Of a stretch of DNA of 64,000 bases, positions 46,050 through 57,123 are shown one piece after another; position 1 is the first letter of the stretch; the number at the start of each line of letters is the position of its first letter. This DNA comes from Cyathus striatus (taxonomy: Eukaryota; Basidiomycota; Agaricomycetes; Agaricales; Nidulariaceae): contig JAOVFP010000002.1 in assembly GCA_025738555.1 (NCBI GenBank), positions 7,936,001-8,000,000 on the forward strand, written 5' to 3'. The notes under the pieces were generated by a model that did not search any database, was not told where the DNA came from, and saw only the letters and a list, made by a program, of their open reading frames with translations. Made by a program: the position numbers and the translations under genes.

Positions 46050-49000
46050 TAGGGCTGGCAAGTGGCACAGCCCACTACCTGTTAAAAAATTGATTAAATT
46101 AAATAAGTTTGGAAAGAACTTATTAATTATCAGAAAATGTATATAGCAGGAAGAGTAGTATTATGACAAAGACACATAGGCTGGGGTGGTGTGGGTTTCT
46201 GCTTGTGCCATATCTGGTGAGCATGCATGTCATGAGCAAAAGCAAATGAAAGACATAACATATGAGATGGCTGTGCACATGTTTTGTGATAGTCCATCAG
46301 AGTTGTGGCTTCGATTCTGATTGATCACTGTCAGTAAGCTGCGGGGCTGCAAAATGTTTCATCACCAAGAGGGTGATTGATTTCAAATATGGTAGGGTGA
46401 AATCAATTACTTACCATTTTAATAGTTTGAAATCAATGAGAGATTAATCAATTAATTACATTAAGTAGAAATCAATCCCAGTTCAATCTGAAATTATTAG
46501 AAATCATTAGAATGAAATCAATGACAATTAAAAAAGAAATCAATGAGAAATAAGTGTGCAATCAATGAAAAATCAGTCAAAAATCAATGAATAACTCGAA
46601 ATTGTTAGGTACCCAACTATAGGATATACTAAGTACTAGGGTGGTTAACTACATACATATACTTACTTTATCTACTAGACTATGATTCCTTTTCTAACAA
46701 GTAAACTTTATTCTATATTACACATACCTGGAGAGAAAAATCAATGTTGAAATCAATCATCTGTACTTAGTTTAAATTGCATTTCAAAGTGAAATCATTG
46801 CTGAAATCAATCCTTTTGGACTTTGTAATATTATTGGTCCAGTTTGAAATCATTGGGGAGATCAATGTAAATTCTAAGGGAAATCAATGTGAAATAAATG
46901 CAAAAATTAATGTGAAAATCAGTGTTATATAATATGGAAATCATTGCTAAAATCAATGCTAAATTTAATGATATTATAATACTTGTTTTATATTTATTTT
47001 CATCATACATAAATGTACATATTATGTAAAAGTGTTATAATAGTAATAATACTGCAGCTTAGAAACTTGGTCATGTGATTTCATTGTTCTACCATTTTGA
47101 AACTAGTGCACCTTTGTAAAGGCTATAGAATAGAATGAAATAATATATTGATTTTAGTATTTATTTCTCATTGATTTCCCTATGATATAACATTTATTTT
47201 CACATTCATCCCACATTGATTGCCCTTAGAATTTGCATTGATCTCCCCAATGATTTCAAACTGGACCAATAATATTACAAAGTCGAAAAGGATTGATTTT
47301 AGCAATGATTTCAACATTGATTTTGCTCTCCAGGTATGTGTAATATAGAATAAAGTTTACTTGTTAGAAAAGGAATCATAGTCTAGTAGATAAAGTAAGT
47401 ATATGTATGTAGTTAACCACCCTAGTACTTAGTATATCCTATAGTTGGGTACCTAACAATTTCGAGTTATTCATTGATTTTTGACTGATTTTTCATTGAT
47501 TGCACACTTATTTCTCATTGATTTCTTTTTTAATTGTCATTGATTTCATTCTAATGATTTCTAATAATTTCAGATTGAACTGGGATTGATTTCTACTTAA
47601 TGTAATTAATTGATTAATCTCTCATTGATTTCAAACTATTAAAATGGTAAGTAATTGATTTCACCCTACCATATTTGAAATCAATCACCCTCTCAGTGAC
47701 AAAACATTTTGCAGCCCCGCAGCTTACTGACAGCGATCAATCAGAATCAAAGCCACTAGTGTCCATCAACATGAATATCTCCAATGACGAAATTTCTATT
47801 GTCTATGTCTCTCCCAGGAAAGAAAGGCGTAATTGCTGTCTTACCACTCCTCTTGCACTGTCTGTTCCCACTGTCCATTCATAGGTTGTGTTTTTGATGA
47901 CACCTTCCATGTCCAGATCCATTTCGCATACCAGGAGCTTGAAATCTACACTGTCAGACCCATTCTTGAAGGAAAGAAGCACCATTCCCAGTTCAACAGA
48001 GCAGCTGTATTCTGCAAGTTTGGCATGGTATATTTTTCGAGGTAATTCTGACTGAGCATAACTGGATTTAACTATAGCGGATATGTCATAAGTGTGGGCC
48101 ATGGTGCAGGGGACATGAATAGGTGTATGAAGAGGTTTGTGGGTGTGGGATTGGTTGGGGGAGCCATTTCAAATTCATGTGTACATTGGATACCCTCAGG
48201 GAGCTTATACATATTTGCACTTACCTATGTGCCTGATCAGTCTCTTCCAATTACAAACACGAGTGCGACTAAATGACATACCACAGAAAACATAGTCTTA
48301 GAAACTCCAGACCCACAGCTGAATGTCTGTCCCATCACTAACTCTACCATTCACTTTCAATGATGTCATAGTGAAACTTGAGCTTCAACCACTGATAGTG
48401 AAAGTTGCTAATGTTTGGGTAGACCACATTCCCAAGCTAAGTAAACCACCAACTATTGATCCAGAGTGAATTGCATGGATTATTTCTTGGGAAGGGAGGC
48501 TTTGAGGCATCTATTTAAGGTGTGTTAGGATTGTGGACAAGTGTGATGAGGGGTGGAATGTGTACCCCTGATGGAGGACTCTATGAATGAAGTCACTACA
48601 TTCAGGCACTCTCTATCAACTGTGAAATCTACCCCATTTCAATAACATTTACATTTACACTTTACTATTTCAATGGCTCCTACCTCCAAATATCTGAAGT
48701 TTTCCAACTTTTTGGCCAATCCCCCAAATGCTGTAATAATAATAGTGTAAGTGTTGGACTGTGAGACAATGGGAGGGACAGGAATATATGGACTTGGTGG
48801 TTGAGACCACCTCGTATTACATGTTGGAATGAGGGGGGAGGAACGAGAGGAGTCTAGAGATAAAGATATCAGCAATGCGGTTGAGCCTGAAGGTTGATGA
48901 TGTGGCAATGTCATGTTGACATGAGAGGGGAAGGAGACAGTCAGTGTGGAACAACAGAGCAGTCGCTCACATTGATTATAATGAGAGCATGTTATGGTAA

Positions 49001-49123
49001 CTGATCACAAAATGTCCAGAAAAGGCATTAGCCAATCAGATGCCCAGAAAATGAGATCCCGAATGCGATCCACAAATTGTCTTATTAGGAAATCCAAACC
49101 TCCCCAAAACCCACTATAAAAAA
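46050..49123 (-). mobile_element. Helitron2/Helentron-like element B
   Basis: The 3' end (minus strand) is at 46050: GGTAGTGGGCTGTGCCACTTGCCAGCCCTATTTTT, that is, GGTAGTGGG plus a GGGCT/AGCCC hairpin (written in parts: GGTAGTGGGC, then GCCAGCCC). The 5' side near 49000-49115 shares GAGATCCCGAATGCGATCC and CCTCCCCAAAACCCACTA with element A, but the outermost hairpin is lost where element C begins. The 3.1 kb include a complete fold-back insertion (46300-47760). The rest (47770-49000) has minus-strand frames such as 47803-48102 that look partly protein-like and may be further captured pieces of unknown origin. Confidence 0.55.
46300..47760. mobile_element. almost fully palindromic fold-back element with 8-bp TSD
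   Basis: The arms are about 600-690 bp each, from both ends to near 47000-47150, carrying dozens of TTGATTTC/GAAATCAA words. The right arm lacks about 60 bp present in the left near 46760-46810. The ends read GAGTTGTGGCTTCGATTCTG and, inverted, ACTAGTGGCTTTGATTCTG. GTCCATCA flanks both sides (46292-46299 and 47761-47768), an 8-bp target duplication as made by hAT-type transposases. There is no gene inside. A half copy is found at 35090-35744. It is nested in Helitron-like element B. Confidence 0.8.
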
Positions 49124-50524
49124 TAGAGCTGTCTAGTGGCAAAACCCACTACCTACCAAATAAACAATAGGGCCAGGTAAGAGAATTGAGAATATTTATT
49201 TTGTGGATATGAAGTTCATAAGTCTGAAAAGAAACAGGTTATGATAGGTGAGATTAAAATATGGCAAATGGAAATACCCTGGACAATTCAGACTTGTTAA
49301 GCCACATAGTTGTTTAACATGAAAGAAAGATATTTAGTAGAAAAGGATGATAAGTTGTCTTCATTAATATTTTAGAGATTTTAAAATAAGTATTAGTACT
49401 GAACATGGATTAGTGGTATTGAGTATATTTTGTAATACATAACTCTGACTGGGAAGGTATTTGTTGCAAAGATGCATAATATTCAGTTTTAAATTGGACA
49501 CACTAAAATATATCAGATACTGAACACAAACCATTGCAAAGGTGATTCATAATTTGATATTGAAGTTCATCAACATGCCATGAATCATATAGAATATCAA
49601 TTACATGAGCTGAAACAATTAGTTCCAATTCTTTCTTTTTCAGAGTAAGAATGCTATTATAAATGATGAAACTGATTCATATGAAATAGCAGGTACAGAC
49701 ATATAGCAGTTTTTGTAAATAGTGAGACTATGGATGAGTTGGATTTTTGTTGCATATAAGTAGTTTCAATAAAATAGCAATTCAAATGATAAGGAGACAA
49801 GAATTGGGCACAATATGATTTAAAAAAGTTCAGGTGTGTTATTTGAAAAATGTTTTCCTGAGAAGATATGTTTTAGAAACTCATTAATATCTGGATAATT
49901 TCTAGCACTAGTGCTAATTCCATGGAGATTCATAACATATTTCAAACATTGCATAGACATAAATATATGTGATAAATCTTTTAGGTTTCCAACAATAGAT
50001 TGAAACTATGATGAGAAATGAGCAATATACAGATTACTAAGAAGAATATAACATACATGGCTCAATTCAGGTGTTGCATGTGGAGGAAGGTTGGAAGAAG
50101 TTATGACAGACAGTGAGGAAGATATGAAAGGGCTGTAGGTTATGAAAGTTAGTCAAGTTAAATAGCAGAGGGAATGCAACACACATTGTGAAATGGGGAT
50201 TGATTTTAGCTAGTCAGAGATGAGGGAGGAGTAAAGATAACACACAGTTCAAGATAGAAGCAAGGAAGATGGGAAATAAATACAACACAAGATTATATAG
50301 TAGTAGGATTTTCAATTGATAATATTTGATTGAAATAGTGTTCCAATTCATAAGTGTACTAAATACATTTTGAATAGTTTTGGTTTCAATAGTGGCAGGA
50401 GCCAATCAGGTTGAGATCACAGCAAGAACCAATCAGATTGAGATCCCAAAGTCAGATCTCAAAATTGCCTTTTCAGGATGTCAAGAGTCCCCTAAGACCC
50501 ACTTACCTTAAAAGGTAGTGGGAA
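49124..50524 (-). mobile_element. Helitron2/Helentron-like element C
   Basis: The 3' end (minus strand) at 49124 has GGTAGTGGG, then a weak hairpin and CTATTTTTT. The 5' end at 50524 reads TTCCCACTACCTTTTAAGG, identical to element A over these bases. The subterminal part shares GAGATCCC and AAATTGCCTTTT-like words with A and B. The 1.4 kb between hold only AT-rich DNA without genes. It touches element B directly, 3' end of C next to 5' end of B, so the two form a head-to-tail tandem. Confidence 0.6.
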
Positions 50525-50699
50525 TTTATTCTTCTTGCAGTGCTCCACGTCGCGTACACGTGGGCCCTGGGGCCCCTCTTATTGTGCTTCGTAGTTCCTA
50601 CTCCCACTGAGAACTGATATTGTTCCTCAGTCCCCAAAAAACATCGAAAATAATAGCGCAGCGCTACCTTCGGGTCGGCCTATGAATCCGAATCGAGGA

Positions 50700-51560
50700 C
50701 TCTTCATTCCATTTGGAAACAGACCCTCTGTTCCAGAGAGAATATGACTGGGACTTTCAGGGTCAAATTGCGATTTACTTTTGCGTCAAGTACAAATCTG
50801 AAGACGTTAGGAGCAAGAAACTGAACGATGATTAATGGTACCAACCTCGAGTCTCAGCATCGTTCAACCTTCTCCCCGGCAATTCGTATCTAGAATCTAG
50901 AATATACTGAACTTTCGCTGGTGCAGAGCTAGAGCTGTGCTTTAAGCTGTGAAAGCAGATCAATTCGACACTATGGGAGTGTAGATCAGGTGAGAAGGCG
51001 GTGTGAGTGATGTCAGACTGAAGAAACGCATGGGAGTGGGAAGAAATAAATGTGCCGACTAAAAACTTCACGCGTACGTGTGTGTACAGTGTCATACTCC
51101 TTCTCCCAACCTTCTCCTCTGGTGCTCCTCTCGCCTCCCTTCCCAACCTTCCCTCCCTACCTCTTGACAACTCGTCTAATGACACACGCTTCAGCCTCTG
51201 CGGGGTATCACAGAATGCGTCTATCTGATGCAGTATTATCTGAGGTGCGTTGACATACTTCCAGCGTCTTGGTTCCAATTCGTTATGGCGACTGTTCTAA
51301 CCAAAAATAACATACTTTTGGTTTTTAGGAATGCTGCACGTCCACCAACGCAGATATAGGTATCACAGACGTCAGCTTTCAGAATAATGTTTTATGAGTT
51401 GAAAGTGGCTGAAGTGATTTTCAGTACGTTTACAAATGTTTCAATTTTTTCGACAAACTAACGCTCTCATTTATTCATTTCCAAATTACGCCTCCCTATG
51501 ATCTTCGTTCGAAACACCTCTTTTCCCACATACTCATCTGTCTATCAACTAATGTACTTA
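50700..51560 (+). repeat. diverged segmental duplication, copy 2
   Basis: Partner of 40380-41500. Shared blocks appear in the same order and direction. Here the pyrimidine-rich run and ATGACACACGCTTCAGC occur at 51100-51195. The reading frames of the two copies do not agree, so no gene is claimed. Confidence 0.6.
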
Positions 51561-51869
51561 TTTATATACACCGTGATGATTCTTATTGCAGCAATCGGCG
51601 GTATCATCGGATGTGAGAACTGCATTTAACAACAGGAGCGCCACTCCCACGTCCTCGGCTACCCCCCTTGCTTGCTTTCAATATCATCTTGTCGGATCCC
51701 ACTCAGTGTCGTGTTGTTTCATTCGGCTCCGTGTTCTCTATACTTAAAATTGGCAATTGAAATTCGAGAAAATCATCGACAAAGCTAAGATCTCAGTACG
51801 CTGATCGAAAATCTCTGTAAGCTATATTCCGCATATACATTGTTGAGAATATGGTATGCTATGAACTGC

Positions 51870-51914
51870 ATTTACCATAGATATAAAGAAGGTGTATCGA
51901 AGGTCTGCGCACAC
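51870..51914 (+). repeat. 45-bp exact direct repeat, copy 1
   Basis: From ATTTACCATAGATATAAAG to GGTCTGCGCACAC, repeated exactly at 52079-52123, 209 bp apart. The spacing DNA has no element ends that I can see. Confidence 0.8.
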
Positions 51915-52078
51915 AAATGCATCATGATTCAGAATAAAAATCTCTCAGCGAGCTGTCAGTGTCACCTCTGCTGATGCTTATAACACTCGTTGCTCTCTGC
52001 TTTTGGTGAGGTGTTGTATTATGTTTCTATCAGTCGGCATGGAATGTGATTTTTCTATTTGTATTATTTTGATTATCT

Positions 52079-52123
52079 ATTTACCATAGATATAAAGAAG
52101 GTGTATCGAAGGTCTGCGCACAC
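52079..52123 (+). repeat. 45-bp exact direct repeat, copy 2
   Basis: Exact copy of 51870-51914. It lies about 330 bp upstream of the transmembrane gene. Confidence 0.8.
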
Positions 52124-52448
52124 TACCTCCGAGATCCATGATGGTGGTATTAATATATATACTATTTCATATTGCAGCGCAACTTCTAACTTCAATAATG
52201 TAGGTATACAACGATGCTACAGGGAATATGCATTGTCTCTGCAACCATTACAGTGTCCTGCTTTCAGTATTAAATGCGAGTATAGTAGCATTTATTAGAC
52301 ACTTACCGATATGGACTTTAATTTTTTAATTGAAACTCGATCGCGACTCGGTTCTGACTCGACTGCGACTTGAATGCAACCTGAGATATCGCTATGAAGA
52401 TATCTATTTTGGGGGACTGATATTAAATTCAGTCCCTTAAGTCATCGT

Positions 52449-53382
52449 TTGGCAATACATATAATAGCATGCCATGTTAAGTCCATAATCTATCACGCAC
52501 TGCTTAACTACCTACCACAAAATCTGAGTCACTTCATATCCATGAGCTCAATTATACTACGCATAGATGACCGTAATTCGGCTATCACCTACTCCAACTT
52601 GAATACTTGGATCCTAGGGGGACGTTTAGGTATAGAATACAAAGACACTACCACATGTCCCATTGCAAAAGGAGCGACTGCCACTTTCAATTTTTCCGGT
52701 ACTAAAATTGTACCAAGTATTACCTCTGTATACCTCGCTTACAGCATGATTTTTATAGGAACATCTGTGGAAGTCTACGGAACCCTAGACGTATCGGTGG
52801 ATAATACTGTTGTTCAATACATTATTGACGACAAAGTTATATCTGGAAATACGACTTATCCATCTCCCAAAACCATTCTCTTTCGGCAGCTTCTCTTTAA
52901 TACTGCGAACCTTACGGCATCCAATCATACTCTATCTATTGCCTTCGTTAATAAAACTCCAACGAATTTTTGTCTGGATTACTTCGAGTACACACCTTCC
53001 ACATCGGTTGACGTTGCAGTCACCACTACAATGGCAACCGTGGCTCCTACCAGCGCAAATTATTCGTACCCAAAGTCAGATCTGCCTCATTCCTGCAGCT
53101 TGCCATTTATTGGTGTATTTTGGACTCTGGTAGCAGTGGACATAATCATCGTGATTATTGTTCTGTACTGGAAATGGCCAATATTGGGGACAAAGCTCCA
53201 TGAATGTGGGTGATTTTTTAATCGCTGATGGTTGGTGATATTTTTGACATATGGTTTCTTTAGACATACATATGCGCTCGGATAATGTTACTGTTTCTGT
53301 CCCATTTGTCTCACCCATTTCTGTCGGACGATCAGGAATTTTAGCCAAAAATCTACCCCCAAGTTATGACTCAGTGCTGTGA
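52449..53382 (+). CDS. single-pass transmembrane protein, beta-sandwich ectodomain
   Basis: Two exons, join(52449..53205, 53264..53382), up to 291 residues. The ectodomain reads RIDDRNSAITYS, CPIAKGATATFNFSGT and GTLDVSVDN, a pattern common in Agaricomycete surface proteins (IDDxDxxIxYS...GAxAxFxFxGT). It has at least five N-glycosylation sites. A helix (IGVFWTLVAVDIIIVIIVLYW) follows, then a cytosolic tail ending LAKNLPPSYDSVL, with a PPSY motif able to bind WW domains. The intron (donor GTGGGT, acceptor TTTCTTTAG) is needed to reach that tail. No signal peptide is seen. The start may be the Met at 52542 (MSSIILRIDD), or a signal-peptide exon may lie upstream. Ligand unknown. Confidence 0.65.
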
Positions 53383-53883
53383 TTGTTAATTACATTACAT
53401 ACTTTAGAACTTGGTGATAAATATAGTTGTAACGAATATACATGATCTATCTGTTCAGAACGTTGTGTAGTTGTAATTGATTTAGACGAAAAACACTCTT
53501 ATTATGTGTTGTGGAGTCCAAAGTTATAGTAGAATCAAAAAACAGTTTTAGGCTCACTTCTATTTTATCTCAGTGTGAACTGTTGTAGATACATCGTCAA
53601 TTTAATCATTAATCAGTTACTCCAAGTTTATCGGTTAGTACATATGCATTGCATAAGCTGGGTTCTATTCTAGACAGATAATAAACGAGTACTGTATTTA
53701 GCACGATTTTTATTCTTTTTTGTTTAGCGTGAACATGTGTCAAGTCATCTAAACAATTTCGACGTGAGCGTTTAGCTTGCAGTGATATGCCTCCCCGTAA
53801 AAGCTTTCTTCATATATTATTCCGTGAATTATACTACTTAAAAAACTCCACAGGTCTTGGATACATTCTATGTACCTCCACCC
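53383..53883. other. 3' flank, AT-rich
   Basis: No gene. Downstream of the transmembrane gene up to the target duplication of the next element. Confidence 0.4.
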
Positions 53884-53892
53884 TCTCCATGA

Positions 53893-55764
53893 GGGCTAGT
53901 GGTTTTTAACGGTACTGCACGGTACACTGCACGGTACTGTGCGGTACATCAAAAATTGTACGGTACTATTTACGGTACGCACGGTACAACGTACGGTACA
54001 TTTTTGGTTATGCACGGTACATTTCTTGTTATGCACGGTACATCATTGGAGCAATATTATTCCGTGATAACCGGAGTATTGAATCAAAATTATTGTACCA
54101 TATATTAACTGAGCAAGAAAATTCTGAGTACCATTTCAAAAGCACTCTACACTACTCTCCTATTTCCCCTTTGTCCGGCCCCCCGCCCGCCATTTCCTTC
54201 AACATTTTGCGTTGTCCAAAATTTCCCACGCTTCTTCTCACCTTTGTTAATGTTGCAATTGCTGTCATTGACATTCATCAATGCCATCAAACTCACTTTC
54301 CTCAAGGCCGCCGCACATATTGATGGGTGATGTGTTGATGGGCACTCTTCCTCATCATCATGCTCAACAGTGAGCAAGTAATTTCGCATTATTTAGTTCA
54401 GTATTTAATATTTTCCCTTGAATCTTTTTGTAATATATGTAATATATTTTACTTTATACATTATGGTGTACCTTAGGTATTACAAGAAAGGGTAATCATA
54501 TGAAAATGCGAAATAATTCAAATTTCCACTGTGGAATAATTAATACTTTTGTACAGTGAATCCTACAGTTATAATTTATGAAGCATATGTACTGTTGATT
54601 TGTTATAAATTTAAGGGAAAGTCCAATGAGTGCGCAATATGTGCGTGGGAAAATGAAAGCGGAGGGTGGGGAACAATGAATTAATGGAATGATGAAGCAT
54701 GGGAAGCTATAAGCGGCAGTGGGCAACACTAAAATATGTGGGAAATGTTGAGGGTGAGTATTTAGCAAAGGAAATACCGTGGGAATTATTGAGAAGAGGG
54801 GCGGGCAGCAGTGAGTGGGGACTGAATAAGATTAGCGGAAGCGTGGGAAACGATGGGCGGGAAGGTTGTCATGCAGAAAATTGATAAGCGGAGGCGTGGG
54901 AGACAATGAGCGGAGAGGCTGACATCAATCAAGCAACATAATTGTTAAGCGGAGGCGTGGGAAACGATGGGCAGGAAGGTTGGCATTAATGAGCAACATA
55001 CTTAATTGATAAGCATATTGAGCGGGAGGGCAGGTGAGTGAAGTACATACATATTTATTTATTGACATAAATTGAGTGCTGCACGGTACATTGATGACAC
55101 TGCACGGTACATCTACAACACCGCACGGTACACGCACGGTACTTTACGGTACCAATTTACGGTATTTTGTTCATGAACGGTACTGTACGGTACAGATTTT
55201 TGTGCACGGTATCTGCACGGTACATGATTTTTGATGTGAACGGTACTTGTACGGTACATTGTGGCAGTGCACGGTACTTTCACGGTATGCACGGTACTTA
55301 TGCACGGTACCACATTAAATAAATACATGTCATTGCAATATATGAAACTTACAATTTTCTCCAAGTACATCTTAATTCGAATTCCTGCGCTTTAATTGAT
55401 AAGAAATGTTATAATTATTAGTATCATGTGTGGTAAGCTCAATTGTACAGTAGCAATACCTAATTATATTATGAGTACACTACTATACTTAAATTCATTG
55501 GGTATAAGAGGGTAAAGATGCAAGAAGAATCTTGATAACCCATACATTATACCCTCATTAACCAGTGTTATAGCATAATAAACAAGTATTTAATTGATTT
55601 TACATAGCTTATTTAGGTTACAATTTATACCGTAATTTAGTGTCTGTTGTGTGGTATGCACGGTATGCACGGTACATTTACGGTACTAATCAGCACTGCA
55701 CGGTACATGCACGGTACATCGAGTACCGTTCAGTACCGTGCGTACCGTCAAAAACTGTCGGCCC
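53893..55764. mobile_element. Mutator-like element with CGGTAC subterminal repeats
   Basis: Ends read GGGCTAGTGGTTTTTAACGG and, inverted, GGGCCGACAGTTTTTGACGG. The 9-bp TCTCCATGA flanks both sides (53884-53892 and 55765-55773). Near both ends TGCACGGTAC-type words occur many times (53910-54040, 55080-55320 and 55650-55760). The interior shares CATGCTCAACAGTGAGCAAG and AGCGGAGGCGTGGGAAAC words with the element at 26889-28376. Here the latter word is repeated about four times between 54830 and 54970. No transposase is seen. Confidence 0.85.
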
Positions 55765-55773
55765 TCTCCATGA

Positions 55774-57114
55774 CACTGACATAACACAATGCTCAGCCTA
55801 CCAAGAATACAATCCATCCGCATAATCGATAACCCATTCGCAGAAGCGTGTACAAATCCGTGCGCGTGAGCAGGCACAGCGGGAGAGGGAGGAGGGGAGG
55901 CGGAGGGGAGCTAAGAAGTTCGTTTCATTCATTTTTCCTCACTTCATTTGAGAGGAAGAATAAATGCTGATAAATACATGATAAAAACGCGAAGCTATTA
56001 AGCTTCGATGCAGACAGAAGAAACGGAAGGTAATGTGCCGGTGGTATTCAGGAAGAAAAGAGTCCTGTAGATCACCGACGTAATAGAAGAGTCGCAACCC
56101 CACGAATTCATGGTACGAACTCATCCTCCAACGACACGCATTGCTAGGGACAGATCCCCTGGACAGCACATTTATGGGTGTTAGAGGTACTTATCGTTAA
56201 CGTCCACACACAAGCTTCGAGCGGTGCTACTGGAGCGGGGGAGAGGAGGAAGCGTCCTTGAGTGCCTGATTTCCCTTCTTCCATTGGTCGCAGGAAAAGA
56301 ATCGCTAGGCTAGACTCCCTATTATCCTTCAACCGTTACAACACGCTCACAATGACAACCCCCAGAGTCTAGATACAATATATCTGGCACGAGGAGCACT
56401 TGTGGCTGGTGGTACAGAACGCAGAGCGAGTCGAAACAGCACTCACTGCGTCCGATACGGCACCGCACATCTTCTACATCAGAGAACTCGTATCCACTCT
56501 CGACCATAATCTCAGGTCCGCATGCACATAGAGTTACACCTATGTATCCTATCACTTAAGCGACGGATGGAGAGAAGGGGTGGGGTTTCAGTTTACTGTT
56601 TCCTTGGTATCTTTAACGACAGCGAAGGGCGGAGGGGGGAACAAGGCGTGCGTATCCTTCCAACAAGTACTACATCCAATCGACGGGAGGATAACAAGAG
56701 CGAAGGCTGGAACGTGGGAGCACAGAGTTGGAGTTGCAGAGGCACGATACGTACAGTGCTATGAAGGAGAGAAGGAAACGAATACCAACCCACGAATAGG
56801 AGGGAGGAGAAGAGAGGAAAGGAACGTACCAAGCTGACCACCAGCGTTACATTACACACCGACCCCACACTTTTCTCCTCCTAACCCTTCCTCATAGCTC
56901 TCTGAGCAACTCCATCTACAGACCTGCAGTGCTCTACGTTGCATATATACCTCCCATCTTTCGCGTTTCGTAGTTCCTACACCTGAGAAATGGCACTGTT
57001 TCATAGAGTCTTTGAATCGAAGAAACTTCGAAAACAGACTGACTTCGGGCGCTGAGGTGGGTGGGCACTGTGCACTAGGTAAGTACTGCTTGGGTACCGC
57101 ACAATTGAAGTTAA
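55774..57114. other. no recognised gene
   Basis: Frames up to about 90 codons on both strands, such as 56322-56555 on the minus strand with several Cys, show no family. GA-rich DNA lies at 56570-56830. Part of it (56680-56830) recalls 63780-63890 in composition only. Confidence 0.35.
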
Positions 57115-57123
57115 TACACGAAC

